From assembly GCA_047975765.1 (NCBI GenBank), contig JBKEEF010000004.1, forward strand, positions 78,054 to 142,053: DNA of 64,000 nt. The letters are read 5' to 3'. The stretch is from JAQWBS01 sp047975765. GTDB lineage: Bacteria; Pseudomonadota; Alphaproteobacteria; RF32; CAG-239. Each line of letters starts with the position of its first letter. Within the stretch, counting starts at the first letter, position 1. Both the position numbers and the translations under genes were made by a program. This document shows, in pieces, positions 51,590-60,083 of this stretch. The notes beneath the pieces are model-generated. The model was given only the letters and a program-made list of their open reading frames with translations, was not told where the DNA came from and did not search any database.

Positions 51590-52512
51590 TGAAAAAATTA
51601 TATGTATGTCACTGTGATTTACCAGAAAAATATTTAAACCTCTTGAAAAAGACATTTGATGTTACACAAAGAACAACTGAAGATATGCCAAAAGAAGATG
51701 AACTATGTGATTTGGTTAAAAAGTATGATGCCTTGCTTATTACCATTTGGTGTCCAATGACGAAAAAAGTTTTAGATTCAATCGGCGGAAAAGAATTTGT
51801 GGTAGCAACAACATCAGTTGGTTTAGATCATTTTGATAAAGGATTTTTTTCTGCAGAAAACATTACAGTTTATAATTGCCATGATGCAAACTACCTTTCT
51901 GTTGCTGAACATACAATTGCAGTGATTTTAGCACTTTATAAAAAACTACCACTTTCAAATAAATTAATGTTTGAACATAAAAATAGAGATGGTTTGGGGG
52001 GCTTGCCTCATGATTTAACAGGGCAAACAATTGGTTTAATTGGCTCTGGAAAAATTGCAAGAAAAGTGATTGATTATGCAAAAGTTTTTGAGATGAAAAT
52101 CTTGTGCTACTCTATTGCTCCTGAAAAAGATTTGGAAAATGTTGTTGAGTTTTGTTCAATGGAAAAACTTTTGAAAGAAAGTGATATTGTTTCCCTTCAT
52201 GCACCTTTGACACCACAAACAAAAAATATGCTTAATAAAGAAAATATGAGTTTGATGAAGTCATCTGCTTTTGTGATTAATACGGCAAGACTTCCGATGA
52301 TTGATAATGTGGCATTGGCAGAATTGTTGCAAGAAAAGAAGATTGCAGGAGCATCTCTTGATATTGATGGTTTTGAGTTTGAGGTTATTGATTTATTTAA
52401 AGAAATGGATAATGTTATTTTAACCCCTCATACAGCCGGTGTGACAGTTGAAGCTTGGGACCGAATGATTTGTGAGGTTGTTGAACCTTTGGCAAAACAC
52501 CATGAAAAATAA
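51589..52512 (+). CDS. D-2-hydroxyacid dehydrogenase family protein
   Basis: This 307-residue NAD-dependent enzyme has the Rossmann motif GLIGSGKIARKV (about residues 147-158), the catalytic arginine in VINTARLP and the histidine in LTPHTAGVT. The usual catalytic glutamate position reads ASLDIDGFE, so the exact acid is uncertain. The substrate is unknown. It starts the five-gene stretch inserted between ybgC and tolQ and shares one base with ybgC. Confidence 0.85.
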   Translation: MKKLYVCHCDLPEKYLNLLKKTFDVTQRTTEDMPKEDELCDLVKKYDALLITIWCPMTKKVLDSIGGKEFVVATTSVGLDHFDKGFFSAENITVYNCHDANYLSVAEHTIAVILALYKKLPLSNKLMFEHKNRDGLGGLPHDLTGQTIGLIGSGKIARKVIDYAKVFEMKILCYSIAPEKDLENVVEFCSMEKLLKESDIVSLHAPLTPQTKNMLNKENMSLMKSSAFVINTARLPMIDNVALAELLQEKKIAGASLDIDGFEFEVIDLFKEMDNVILTPHTAGVTVEAWDRMICEVVEPLAKHHEK

Positions 52513-52771
52513 TATCTTTACAGAATTTGGGCTAGATTTTGATAATAATAAATTTGGTGTAGGCTATAGCACTGAAGTTGAAAAATCTGATGGGACTGAA
52601 TATCGTGTTAAGAAATTTATTAAAATGGAACGAAAATCCTATTATTTTAGATTTTGGGTTTTCAAAAAAGTTTTATTCATTTCTGGGCAACGTTTAGAGA
52701 TTGTAACAAAAAAGAGAAATAATTTCAAAATTGTTTTTGGAGTTGCGGGATATAATCAAGAATATCTTTAG
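52502..52771 (+). CDS. Small hypothetical protein
   Basis: This 89-residue protein starts inside the previous gene (overlap 11 bases, ATGAAAAATAA) and ends just before the MazG-like gene. It has alternating basic and hydrophobic stretches (KKFIKMERKSYYFRFWVF) and no known motif. Reading depends on translational coupling, as no Shine-Dalgarno sequence is seen. Confidence 0.5.
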   Translation: MKNNIFTEFGLDFDNNKFGVGYSTEVEKSDGTEYRVKKFIKMERKSYYFRFWVFKKVLFISGQRLEIVTKKRNNFKIVFGVAGYNQEYL

Positions 52772-52782
52772 GAGAAAACATA

Positions 52783-53118
52783 ATGTCTGATTTAGTTTTG
52801 AAAGAAAATCCAACTTTGAAAGATTTGCAAGAGTATATTACTGCAATGAAAATTGAACGTGGATTTAACACTACAGATAAAGTTATGGAATGTTTCTATT
52901 TGATGGAAGAAGTTGGTGAATTGGTCAAAGCAGTTCGTAAAAATTTGAAAAATATGCAGATAGATGCAAATAAGACTTATGATACTTCTGTTGGAGAGGA
53001 AGTTGCTGATGTTTTAATCTTCCTTCTCAATATTGCTAATTTGCACGGAATCGATGTTGAACAAGCTTTCAGAGATAAAGAAGAAATCAACAAAAGAAGA
53101 ACTTGGAAAAAAGTATAA
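52783..53118 (+). CDS. MazG-like nucleotide pyrophosphohydrolase
   Basis: This 111-residue all-alpha hydrolase would remove noncanonical nucleotides. The metal motif is EEVGE (Glu43, Glu46) and GEEVADVL (Glu73, Asp76), in the EXXE...EXXD pattern. It is a short single-domain member. AGGAG precedes the ATG. A Nudix gene follows with no real gap, which suggests a nucleotide-sanitation pair. Confidence 0.85.
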   Translation: MSDLVLKENPTLKDLQEYITAMKIERGFNTTDKVMECFYLMEEVGELVKAVRKNLKNMQIDANKTYDTSVGEEVADVLIFLLNIANLHGIDVEQAFRDKEEINKRRTWKKV

Positions 53119-53120
53119 AT

Positions 53121-53603
53121 ATGAAAATAATCTCTAAAGATATTCATGGAAATGAACATGTTGTTGAGGCACAAAATCTAGATTTTGCAATGTCCATTTA
53201 TGGTGTCGTTATTCATGATAATAAAGTGCTTATTCTCCCAACTTGGGATGGATATGATTTTCCTGGTGGTGGAATCGAAAAAGGTGAAAATCATCTAGAT
53301 GCAATTAAGAGAGAAATCAAAGAAGAAACGGGTTTGGGTGTTGAACCTAAGGAACTTATAAACGTTTATACATCATTCTATAAAAGTCACAAAAATGAAA
53401 AAAACTACCACTATCTTATGATTTATTATTTTTGCGATTTAGTCGGTGGCGAGATTTCATCTGAGGGTTTCACTGAAGCAGAGAAAAAATATGCAAAGGA
53501 AGCTAGGTTTGTGAGTTCATCTGAACTTGAAAAAATGAAATATGTTTGTGGTTTTGAAGATTTAGTCAAAATTGTCACAGAAAAATTATCTTTTAAAAAA
53601 TAG
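53121..53603 (+). CDS. Nudix hydrolase
   Basis: This 160-residue enzyme hydrolyses nucleoside diphosphate-linked compounds. The Nudix box is complete: GGGIEKGE (Gly50, Glu56) then REIKEETGL (Arg64, Glu65, Glu68, Glu69). The ATG at 53121 is two bases after the MazG-like stop. Substrate is unknown. Confidence 0.88.
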   Translation: MKIISKDIHGNEHVVEAQNLDFAMSIYGVVIHDNKVLILPTWDGYDFPGGGIEKGENHLDAIKREIKEETGLGVEPKELINVYTSFYKSHKNEKNYHYLMIYYFCDLVGGEISSEGFTEAEKKYAKEARFVSSSELEKMKYVCGFEDLVKIVTEKLSFKK

Positions 53604-53611
53604 GTGTTATA

Positions 53612-54232
53612 ATGAAAAAAATGTTTTTATCGTCGTCATTTAGTGATGTTGCAAAACTTCTTCCAGATTTTGTTGGAGAAAGTTTGATTGGTAAAACAGT
53701 GACATTCATTCCAACAGCAGCAAATGTTGAAAAAATTAATTTCTATGTGAAATCTGGCAAAAAAGCTCTAGAAAAAATGGGGTTAATTGTTGATGAGCTT
53801 GATGTTTCTGTTTCAACAAAAAAAGAAATTGAAGGAAAGCTCAAGAAAAATGATTATATTTATATTTCGGGGGGAAATACATTTTTTCTTCTCCAAGAAC
53901 TTCAAAAGAAAGATGTTATTAAGCTTTTCGCTGAGCAAATTGAAAGTGGAAAGCTCTATATTGGTGAATCTGCTGGCTCAATGATTATTGCTCCTAATGT
54001 TGAGTATGTCCAAGCTATGGACAGTATTAAAGCAGCACCAGAATTACATAGTTTTGAGGCTTTGAATGTGGTGGATTTTTATCCTGTGCCTCATCATACT
54101 AATTTTCCATTTAAGAAAGCCGTTGAAAAAATCATTTCAAAATATGATTGTCAAATTTCTCTAAAAGTGATAAGCAATGCTCAAGTCATTTTGGTTGAAG
54201 GCGATAAAATTCAAATTGTTGCCAAAGCATAA
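53612..54232 (+). CDS. Peptidase S51 (PepE-like)
   Basis: This 206-residue cytosolic serine peptidase is of the dipeptidase E type. The nucleophile is Ser120 in IGESAGSMI, and the histidine is likely in PVPHHTNF (about 159-165). It ends the five-gene insertion between ybgC and tolQ. A gap of 150 bases with a hairpin follows before tolQ. Confidence 0.85.
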   Translation: MKKMFLSSSFSDVAKLLPDFVGESLIGKTVTFIPTAANVEKINFYVKSGKKALEKMGLIVDELDVSVSTKKEIEGKLKKNDYIYISGGNTFFLLQELQKKDVIKLFAEQIESGKLYIGESAGSMIIAPNVEYVQAMDSIKAAPELHSFEALNVVDFYPVPHHTNFPFKKAVEKIISKYDCQISLKVISNAQVILVEGDKIQIVAKA

Positions 54233-54309
54233 ATTGGGATTATTTATTTTTAATTTTCTATCTCTAAGGTAAGAAACCTCATAAATATTAATATAATGTT
54301 TAGCATTTT

Positions 54310-54328
54310 GTAGTATGTTTTATACTAC
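54310..54328 (+). other. Hairpin upstream of tolQ
   Basis: GTAGTAT (54310-54316) and ATACTAC (54322-54328) pair around a five-base loop. It has no T run, so it may be an operator or leader hairpin. A TATAAT lies at 54292-54297, so the hairpin would sit near the transcription start. Confidence 0.4.
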
Positions 54329-54384
54329 GAAAAAGTAGGTCTGGTAATGTAATCTATTAATAAAAAAACAAGGGTAACATAAAT

Positions 54385-55131
54385 ATGGAAACGCAAGCAG
54401 TACAAGAAGTTGCAAACGCAGCTTCACATTTGTCAATTTTCTCTTTGATATGGTCGGCTGACTTTGTCATTAAGTTGGTTGTTTTAGGGCTTTTTTCAGC
54501 TTCTGTTTGGAGCTGGGCAATCATTTTGGAAAAAGTGGCAACTTTGAGACATCTTAAGGGTTTGACTAAGAAATTTGAAGATAATTTCTGGTCTGGTGGT
54601 TCTTTAGATAGGCTTTATGACAACATTGGAAATCGTCCGATTGAGCCAATGGCTTCTATGTTTGTGGCGGCAATGAAAGAATGGAAGAGAAGTAATATTC
54701 TCAAAGCTAAAACGAATCGTGGGCTTCGTGGTGTTTCATTGCAACAACGTATCGAAAAAGCTATGGATGTAGCCATGGATAAGGATATGGGTAGCCTAGA
54801 AAATAGACTCGGTTTTTTAGCTTCAACAGCTTCTGCTGCACCATTTATTGGTTTGTTTGGAACAGTTTGGGGAATTATGAATGCGTTTTCAGCAATGGGT
54901 TATAATCAAAATAACTCTCTTTCAACAATTGCTCCTGGTATTGCTGAGGCTTTGTTCACAACTGCTTTGGGTTTGGTTGCAGCGATTCCTGCGTTGATTG
55001 CTTATAACAAACTCAGCTCTGACATTGATAGATATGCTCGCAAGCTTGAAAACTTTTTGACTGAATTTTCAACAATTCTTTCTCGTGAAATTGATGATAC
55101 AGCAATTCAAGCGGAAATTGCAGGAGAATAA
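54385..55131 (+). CDS. tolQ: Tol-Pal proton channel subunit TolQ
   Basis: TolQ with TolR forms the proton channel that drives outer-membrane constriction at division. The 248-residue protein has three membrane helices (about 28-48, 145-165 and 180-205), with the conserved FIGLFGTVWGIMNAF and IAPGIAEALFTTALGLVAAIPA. AAGGG precedes the ATG. Its own promoter region is upstream. Confidence 0.96.
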   Translation: METQAVQEVANAASHLSIFSLIWSADFVIKLVVLGLFSASVWSWAIILEKVATLRHLKGLTKKFEDNFWSGGSLDRLYDNIGNRPIEPMASMFVAAMKEWKRSNILKAKTNRGLRGVSLQQRIEKAMDVAMDKDMGSLENRLGFLASTASAAPFIGLFGTVWGIMNAFSAMGYNQNNSLSTIAPGIAEALFTTALGLVAAIPALIAYNKLSSDIDRYARKLENFLTEFSTILSREIDDTAIQAEIAGE

Positions 55132-55132
55132 A

Positions 55133-55558
55133 ATGGATTTTAATTCTGGAAAAGGTAGCCGCAGACGAATGAAGTCTGATATCAATATGACACCAATGAT
55201 TGACGTTATGTTGGTGCTTTTGATTATTTTTATGGTGGCCGCTCCCTTGATGACAACAGGTATCAATCTTGATCTACCAAAAGTTGGTGGTAAAACCTTG
55301 AATGGCGAAGATACTTCAATCAACATTAGTGTTGATAAGGAAGGATACTACTATATTGGAAAAAACGAAATTCCATCTGACCAAGTTGTTACAAAACTTA
55401 AAGCAATGCTTGAAAATAATAAAGATCTTACTGTCACAATTTCTGGTGATACAGATACAGGTTATGGTCGTGTTATTGGTTTGATGGCGATTTTAAAAGA
55501 AGCTGGTTTTGATAAAGTTGGCTTAAAAACAGAACCAAGAGCAGCAGGAAAGAAATAA
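55133..55558 (+). CDS. tolR: Tol-Pal proton channel subunit TolR
   Basis: TolR is the partner of TolQ. The ATG at 55133 is used, with GGAG inside tolQ; the earlier in-frame start lies in tolQ. The 141-residue protein has one membrane helix with the proton-carrying Asp24 in TPMIDVMLVLLIIF and a periplasmic domain. It is two bases after tolQ. Confidence 0.95.
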   Translation: MDFNSGKGSRRRMKSDINMTPMIDVMLVLLIIFMVAAPLMTTGINLDLPKVGGKTLNGEDTSINISVDKEGYYYIGKNEIPSDQVVTKLKAMLENNKDLTVTISGDTDTGYGRVIGLMAILKEAGFDKVGLKTEPRAAGKK

Positions 55559-55565
55559 GATTAAT

Positions 55566-56516
55566 ATGATGAAAAAGTATCTTTACAGATCTATGAGCTT
55601 ACACGGAGCATTGATATTAGCAATGCTAATTAATATTCCGCTCTTTTTCTTCAGTAAAAAAACTGAGATGAGTCAAGTTCCGATTATTGTTGATTTGAAA
55701 GATGTTAAACTTTCTGAGATGACTAATCTTCCACCAAAAGCAAAAATCGGCAAGGAAGATAAACAAGCTAGTGTTGAAAAAAGAAAAGAAGTTAGTTCTA
55801 ATTTCACAACACCTGAGCTTGGTAAAAAAGAAGGTGATTCTTCTGAAGCACCAACACCTAAAAAAGAAGAGGTGAAGAAAGAAGAGCCAAAGGCTAAACA
55901 AGATTTTATTGTTGCACCACAACCTAAAAAACCTCAAACAAAACCAAAGCCTCAGCCTAAACCTGAAGCTCCTAAAAAAGCTGAAACCAAAAAAGGCAAT
56001 AACTCTGTTCCAGCTGTGAAGCAAGAAGCAGGTAAGCCAGAGCTTGCGAATCCATTAAAGAGTTTGCTGGCATCAGTTGATTCAATTGAGAAAAACTTGG
56101 GGCCAACCACACAGCAAGCAACTGTCAAAGAAGGAACGCAAGTTAATAATATGGGAATTGAAGGTGGAACTGGAGGTTCATATTTTGGGGAGCTTTCAAT
56201 TTCTGAAATTGATGCAATTTCTGGACGTCTTCGTGCTTGTTGGAATTTGAATGCTGGTGCAAAAGGTGCACAAAATATGATTGTTGAAGTTAGAGCATTT
56301 TTGACACCAGAAGGCAAGGTGAAAGATGTTAAGGTTTTAGATATGGGAAGATTTAATTCTGATCCATACTATCGCACTATTGCTGAAAGTGCTGTTCGTG
56401 CGGTTTATGTTTGTGAAGATGCATATCAGGTTTTGGTGACGAAATATTCAAATAAGTATGATTTATGGAAAACAATGTTGCTGAAATTTAATCCACTCGA
56501 TGGCAATATTAATTAG
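55566..56516 (+). CDS. tolA: TolA-like energy transducer
   Basis: TolA links TolQR to the outer membrane. The 316-residue protein has an N-terminal membrane anchor (about 13-30), an extended Lys, Pro and Glu-rich linker (about 60-150, with runs such as PQPKKPQTKPKPQPK), and a C-terminal TolA/TonB-like domain (about 200-316). It follows tolR in the operon. tolB and pal, normally next, are absent; an unrelated membrane protein follows. Confidence 0.88.
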   Translation: MMKKYLYRSMSLHGALILAMLINIPLFFFSKKTEMSQVPIIVDLKDVKLSEMTNLPPKAKIGKEDKQASVEKRKEVSSNFTTPELGKKEGDSSEAPTPKKEEVKKEEPKAKQDFIVAPQPKKPQTKPKPQPKPEAPKKAETKKGNNSVPAVKQEAGKPELANPLKSLLASVDSIEKNLGPTTQQATVKEGTQVNNMGIEGGTGGSYFGELSISEIDAISGRLRACWNLNAGAKGAQNMIVEVRAFLTPEGKVKDVKVLDMGRFNSDPYYRTIAESAVRAVYVCEDAYQVLVTKYSNKYDLWKTMLLKFNPLDGNIN

Positions 56517-56527
56517 GACATTTGAAA

Positions 56528-57313
56528 ATGGCAGAAATTATTGAATGCAAAAAAATGAATGTGGAGAAAATTTTCAAAGAAAGTTTTTCTTTCTGCAAAA
56601 CAAATGCTACATTTTTTTGGAAATATACTTTGCTCAACTTGTTCTTGGTTGCTTTTTCAAAGTTTGCTTTAGGAGGAGTATCTAACGCATTGTTCTTGGT
56701 TTGGCTTGTGATTTATTATGTCTTTTGGAGCATTTTCTTCAGAGATATTTTTAATCAAACACCATGCTACAAGAGAGATTGTATCTTTAATTCTTTTGTT
56801 CCATCTACAAGAGTTTTTTTGATTACTTTTTCAGTGATGTTTTTGCTGGCGTTTTTGCCAATGTTACCAATGCTCTTGGCATTCATTCCGAACTTGCCTG
56901 TTGATGTAACAAACTTTATTGATAGATATTCACTCTTTTTGAAGGAATATATGGAAGATTCAGATGTAATGGATTTGTTTTTAAGTTTTGTATTTATCTT
57001 TGTTGCTCCACTTGTTTTCTATCGCCCATTCTTTGCATGGATTTCTTCAGTTTTGGGAAGAAGTGGGTTAATTGTGGTGGCTTATAAGAAAACAGAGAAT
57101 AACTATTGGCAGTTTTTCATTGCTGGTTTGATAATGAACTTAAGCTATGTCATCCTTAAAAACTTGGCTGAGTATGTCGGTAGCTTTTCAGCAGATGCAG
57201 ATGTTTCAAAAGCGATTTCATCATTAGTTCTTGTGATTATCTCATCACCATTTATTGTTTATTTCAACGTGTTCATTGCGAAGGCGTATGAGTTTTTCTT
57301 TGTTGAAAAATAA
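56528..57313 (+). CDS. Polytopic membrane protein after tolA
   Basis: This 261-residue protein has about six hydrophobic helices (near 25-50, 55-70, 90-115, 145-165, 180-205 and 230-255) and no motif I know. It begins MAEIIECKKMNVEKIF. It lies 11 bases after tolA, in the place where tolB and pal normally sit, so it is probably in the tol operon. Whether it contributes to Tol function is open. Confidence 0.65.
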   Translation: MAEIIECKKMNVEKIFKESFSFCKTNATFFWKYTLLNLFLVAFSKFALGGVSNALFLVWLVIYYVFWSIFFRDIFNQTPCYKRDCIFNSFVPSTRVFLITFSVMFLLAFLPMLPMLLAFIPNLPVDVTNFIDRYSLFLKEYMEDSDVMDLFLSFVFIFVAPLVFYRPFFAWISSVLGRSGLIVVAYKKTENNYWQFFIAGLIMNLSYVILKNLAEYVGSFSADADVSKAISSLVLVIISSPFIVYFNVFIAKAYEFFFVEK

Positions 57314-57318
57314 AATTT

Positions 57319-57975
57319 TTACTTCAAAACACAAGAGTAAAGAATGGCAAAAAAGTGCATGATTGTTCCCGCAAGAACAAAGAAATGCCAAATTGCGTGT
57401 GTATATTGCTTGCTTTTCCAAACATAGAAGAAAACACCACCTGTATAAAACAGTCCACCAAGTGTTAAAAATATAAGCCCTATTGTTGGAATTTCGGCAA
57501 CCATTTGCTTAGACGCAAAGACAATCATCCACCCCATAATAAGATAAAGTGCAATTGACCAAACTTTTGTTCCACTTCCTTGTGTGCATAGCTTTAAAAC
57601 TGTTCCAATAAGAGCCAAACCCCAAATGATACCAAAGATTGTCCAACCTACTGGACCTCTTAAGTTGACAAGCAAAAATGGTGTATATGTTCCAGCGATA
57701 AGATAATATATTGAAATATGATCAAACTTTTTAAGTTTCTTTTTGGTTTCCTGATTAGGAATGGCATGATAAATCGTTGAAGCAGAATAAAGTACAATCA
57801 TTGAGGTTCCAAAAATTGCACTTGAAACAATCGCCCAAACATCCCCTTTGATAGAAGAAAACATTACCAAGATAACCAATGCTGCAATACCCAGTGCAAT
57901 GCCAACACCGTGAATTGCACTGCTCCAAATTTCTTCTTTAATTGTGTATGGTTGAACAATTTTTTGAGTAGTCAT
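57319..57975 (-). CDS. Hemolysin III family membrane protein (TrhA-like)
   Basis: This 218-residue, seven-helix protein is related to PAQR receptors. Landmarks are SSAIHGVGIALGIAAL near the start, STIYHAIP, KKFDHISIYYLIAGTYTPF (about 83-101), and a C-terminal HAIWHFFVLAGTIMHFFAI. Family members regulate membrane fluidity or act as hydrolases; 'haemolysin' is historic. It is convergent with the previous gene (5-base gap). Confidence 0.88.
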   Translation of the reverse strand: MTTQKIVQPYTIKEEIWSSAIHGVGIALGIAALVILVMFSSIKGDVWAIVSSAIFGTSMIVLYSASTIYHAIPNQETKKKLKKFDHISIYYLIAGTYTPFLLVNLRGPVGWTIFGIIWGLALIGTVLKLCTQGSGTKVWSIALYLIMGWMIVFASKQMVAEIPTIGLIFLTLGGLFYTGGVFFYVWKSKQYTHAIWHFFVLAGTIMHFFAILYSCVLK

Positions 57976-58051
57976 TTCTTTATCCTTCTTGCTTTTTTCT
58001 TTTAATATAGGCTTAAAAAAATATATTTTAAAGTCTAAATGATAATATTTA

Positions 58052-58684
58052 TCAGTTACAAAAAGATACTAATGCAAAATTTTTGAAAAATTCTCTTTCA
58101 ACAAGACTATAATGCCACCACTCATGAGTTAAACTTTTTAAACCAATGCTTTCCATGAGTGTTTTTAATTTTTTTCTGTGAAGAATTTCCTGTGAAAATT
58201 TGTCATCATTAAAGTCATGAGATGCTTTGTTAAGATGTTTTTGAAATTCTTTCATTTCTCCTTTTTGAACTTGTTCTGCAAAATAGGGGGTGTAAGCATC
58301 AACTTCTGTGGGATATTTATATTGATTTTTATTGCGATCACAAAGGCAAACATCGACGGCAATGGCTCTGCAATGAGGAGACAGTTCAGGGGAAACAGCG
58401 AAGAAATTTGGAATTGGAATAATTTCTAACATTTTTTGATGGGCTAGAGGAGGGCGATAGGCATCGAAAATTTTTAAGTATTGATCTGTTTCTTCTAAAT
58501 ATGGTGCAAGTTTTTCAAGTTTTTTCCAAAGTTCAATATGAACAAATGCTCTGTTTCCAAATCCGATTTGTTGATAAATATCATGCCCCGTAATGTTATC
58601 CTTTCTGGCATACATCATATCTATAATGAAACGAGGGTGGAAAATTTCAATATATTCTTTTGAGTCGGAAAAAGTGTTTGTCAA
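58052..58684 (-). CDS. D-Ala-D-Ala dipeptidase, VanX/DdpX type
   Basis: This 210-residue zinc dipeptidase hydrolyses free D-Ala-D-Ala. The zinc ligands are His104 and Asp111 in SPHCRAIAVDV, and His191 in EWWHY, with Glu188 as base and Arg77 in DAYRPP. The start is TTG at 58684 with AGGA upstream. No vanH or vanA ligase is nearby, so a role in cell wall recycling or nutrition is more likely than glycopeptide resistance. Confidence 0.88.
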   Translation of the reverse strand: MTNTFSDSKEYIEIFHPRFIIDMMYARKDNITGHDIYQQIGFGNRAFVHIELWKKLEKLAPYLEETDQYLKIFDAYRPPLAHQKMLEIIPIPNFFAVSPELSPHCRAIAVDVCLCDRNKNQYKYPTEVDAYTPYFAEQVQKGEMKEFQKHLNKASHDFNDDKFSQEILHRKKLKTLMESIGLKSLTHEWWHYSLVEREFFKNFALVSFCN

Positions 58685-58747
58685 ATCAATATCCTAAAAA
58701 GAGTTGAAAAAATATATATCTTATATATAGTGTGAACAATTAAACTT

Positions 58748-58774
58748 ATTATTAATATTAAAATTATTTAAATT
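58748..58774 (+). promoter_or_regulatory. SD-less AT-rich leader of membrane orphan C1
   Basis: ATTATTAAT (58748-58756) and AAAATTATTT follow the shared pattern, ending six bases before the ATG. No Shine-Dalgarno sequence is seen. The promoter is less clear than for the other orphans; TTGAAA at 58704 has no well-spaced -10. Confidence 0.55.
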
Positions 58775-59428
58775 ATGGCGGAATTTATCATTGCTCATAA
58801 ATTTGGGCTTGTTATTTCAGGCGTGTTGGCTTTTCTACTTTTCTTGCTGTGGTTTTCTAATCATATGTTGAGGAAGTTAAGAGAAGAGTCTAATGGTAAG
58901 CCTTTATCTTATTCAAGGTTTTCTACTTTGGAAAAAGAAAAAGTCAGACCTTACTTGAAGTTTTATAATCAAGAATTTGTTCTTGATAGAAAAAGCGGAA
59001 AATTTTTTCATCTCGATTATGTAACTCCTGTTGCAGAACTTTCTGAAATTATTGTTCAGACAAGTTTGTATCACCATTGTTTCATAAGTTTTTCTGGGAA
59101 AATAAGGGTTAAAATTGATTTTTTCTATTATTCAGATGAGACAGATCAAGTTATCGCTGTTTGCCGAGCAGATTTATCTTTGTTGCTAAATTCTGATGAA
59201 AAAGCAGGCAATCAATATTTTCTCTCTGATGAAAATGTAAATATTTGTTTTCAAATGAGTAAAAACAGTGAAGGAACAATGAATTATTTTAATTCAGATT
59301 ATGCTCGTTTCGTTGGAGAAAATAAATTTATGTTGGATATAATGCTTCGAAGTAGTGAATATGGAGGTGTTACCAACATATATCTTAAAAGAAATCCCGA
59401 TGAATATTTCAATAATCGGTACTACTAA
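58775..59428 (+). CDS. Membrane-anchored orphan, paralogue C1
   Basis: This 217-residue protein has one N-terminal membrane helix (about residues 10-30) and a soluble beta-rich domain. It shares the pattern M.EFIIA.K, then FLLFL.WFS, then L..K.GKF.H, then P..ELS.[IL] with the next gene. I recognise no family. It has its own terminator, so it is a self-contained cassette. Confidence 0.65.
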   Translation: MAEFIIAHKFGLVISGVLAFLLFLLWFSNHMLRKLREESNGKPLSYSRFSTLEKEKVRPYLKFYNQEFVLDRKSGKFFHLDYVTPVAELSEIIVQTSLYHHCFISFSGKIRVKIDFFYYSDETDQVIAVCRADLSLLLNSDEKAGNQYFLSDENVNICFQMSKNSEGTMNYFNSDYARFVGENKFMLDIMLRSSEYGGVTNIYLKRNPDEYFNNRYY

Positions 59429-59431
59429 ATT

Positions 59432-59466
59432 AAAGCCTTTGTTGTAATAAACATAACAAAGGCTTT
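59432..59466 (+). terminator. Terminator after C1
   Basis: AAAGCCTTTGTT (59432-59443) pairs with AACAAAGGCTTT (59455-59466), followed by ATTG. It resembles the terminator after C2. Confidence 0.82.
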
Positions 59467-59474
59467 ATTGATTT

Positions 59475-59499
59475 ATTATTAATCTAAAATTTATGCGTT
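59475..59499 (+). promoter_or_regulatory. SD-less AT-rich leader of membrane orphan C2
   Basis: ATTATTAAT (59475-59483) then AAAATTTAT, ending eight bases before the ATG. No Shine-Dalgarno sequence is seen, and the -35 and -10 are not obvious. Confidence 0.5.
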
Positions 59500-60057
59500 A
59501 TGTTAGAATTTATTATTGCTTATAAAATTGAGATTGCTGTTTTAGTTATTTTAGTATTTCTTCTGTTTTTGTTTTGGTTTTCTGGCTACAAATTGAATTT
59601 TTTGAAATATGGAAATAAAAAACTGATGCTTAATCTCAAAACAGGAAGATTTTGCCATATCTCTGGTGTCCCCATTGAGGAGTTATCCTCATTGGTTGCA
59701 GCAATGGATACGCAAAGACTGTTTGTCTATGATCTTGAAGGTTTAATGCCAGTTCGTCTAAATAGGATATATAGAGAAAGTGGTGTTGAGCATTATTCTG
59801 CAGTCATATCTCTTGTAGAAAAAAAAGATGTTTGTGAAGTTATAAGTTTTGAAGATGATTCTAAACTTGAAAATGTTTATGATATTGGGACAAAAAATGT
59901 TGTTTATTTTAAGTCTTCAAACGGAATCATTTTTAGGTGTCCAAATAAAAATGGAGAATACAAAATAGGAGATATTTATAATGTTTCTTATAAAATAGAT
60001 AAAATCAATTATGAAGGACATATTCTAAATCGTTTCACACTTAAGTTGACTAATTAG
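59500..60057 (+). CDS. Membrane-anchored orphan, paralogue C2
   Basis: This 185-residue protein is the tandem partner of C1: the helix (about 10-30) and the KTGRFCHISGVPIEELSSL segment match. The soluble domain is shorter. I recognise no named domain. The promoter is not obvious, but a terminator separates it from C1, so it likely has its own promoter. Confidence 0.65.
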   Translation: MLEFIIAYKIEIAVLVILVFLLFLFWFSGYKLNFLKYGNKKLMLNLKTGRFCHISGVPIEELSSLVAAMDTQRLFVYDLEGLMPVRLNRIYRESGVEHYSAVISLVEKKDVCEVISFEDDSKLENVYDIGTKNVVYFKSSNGIIFRCPNKNGEYKIGDIYNVSYKIDKINYEGHILNRFTLKLTN

Positions 60058-60083
60058 ACGATATAGTTTGCAATTAAATCATT

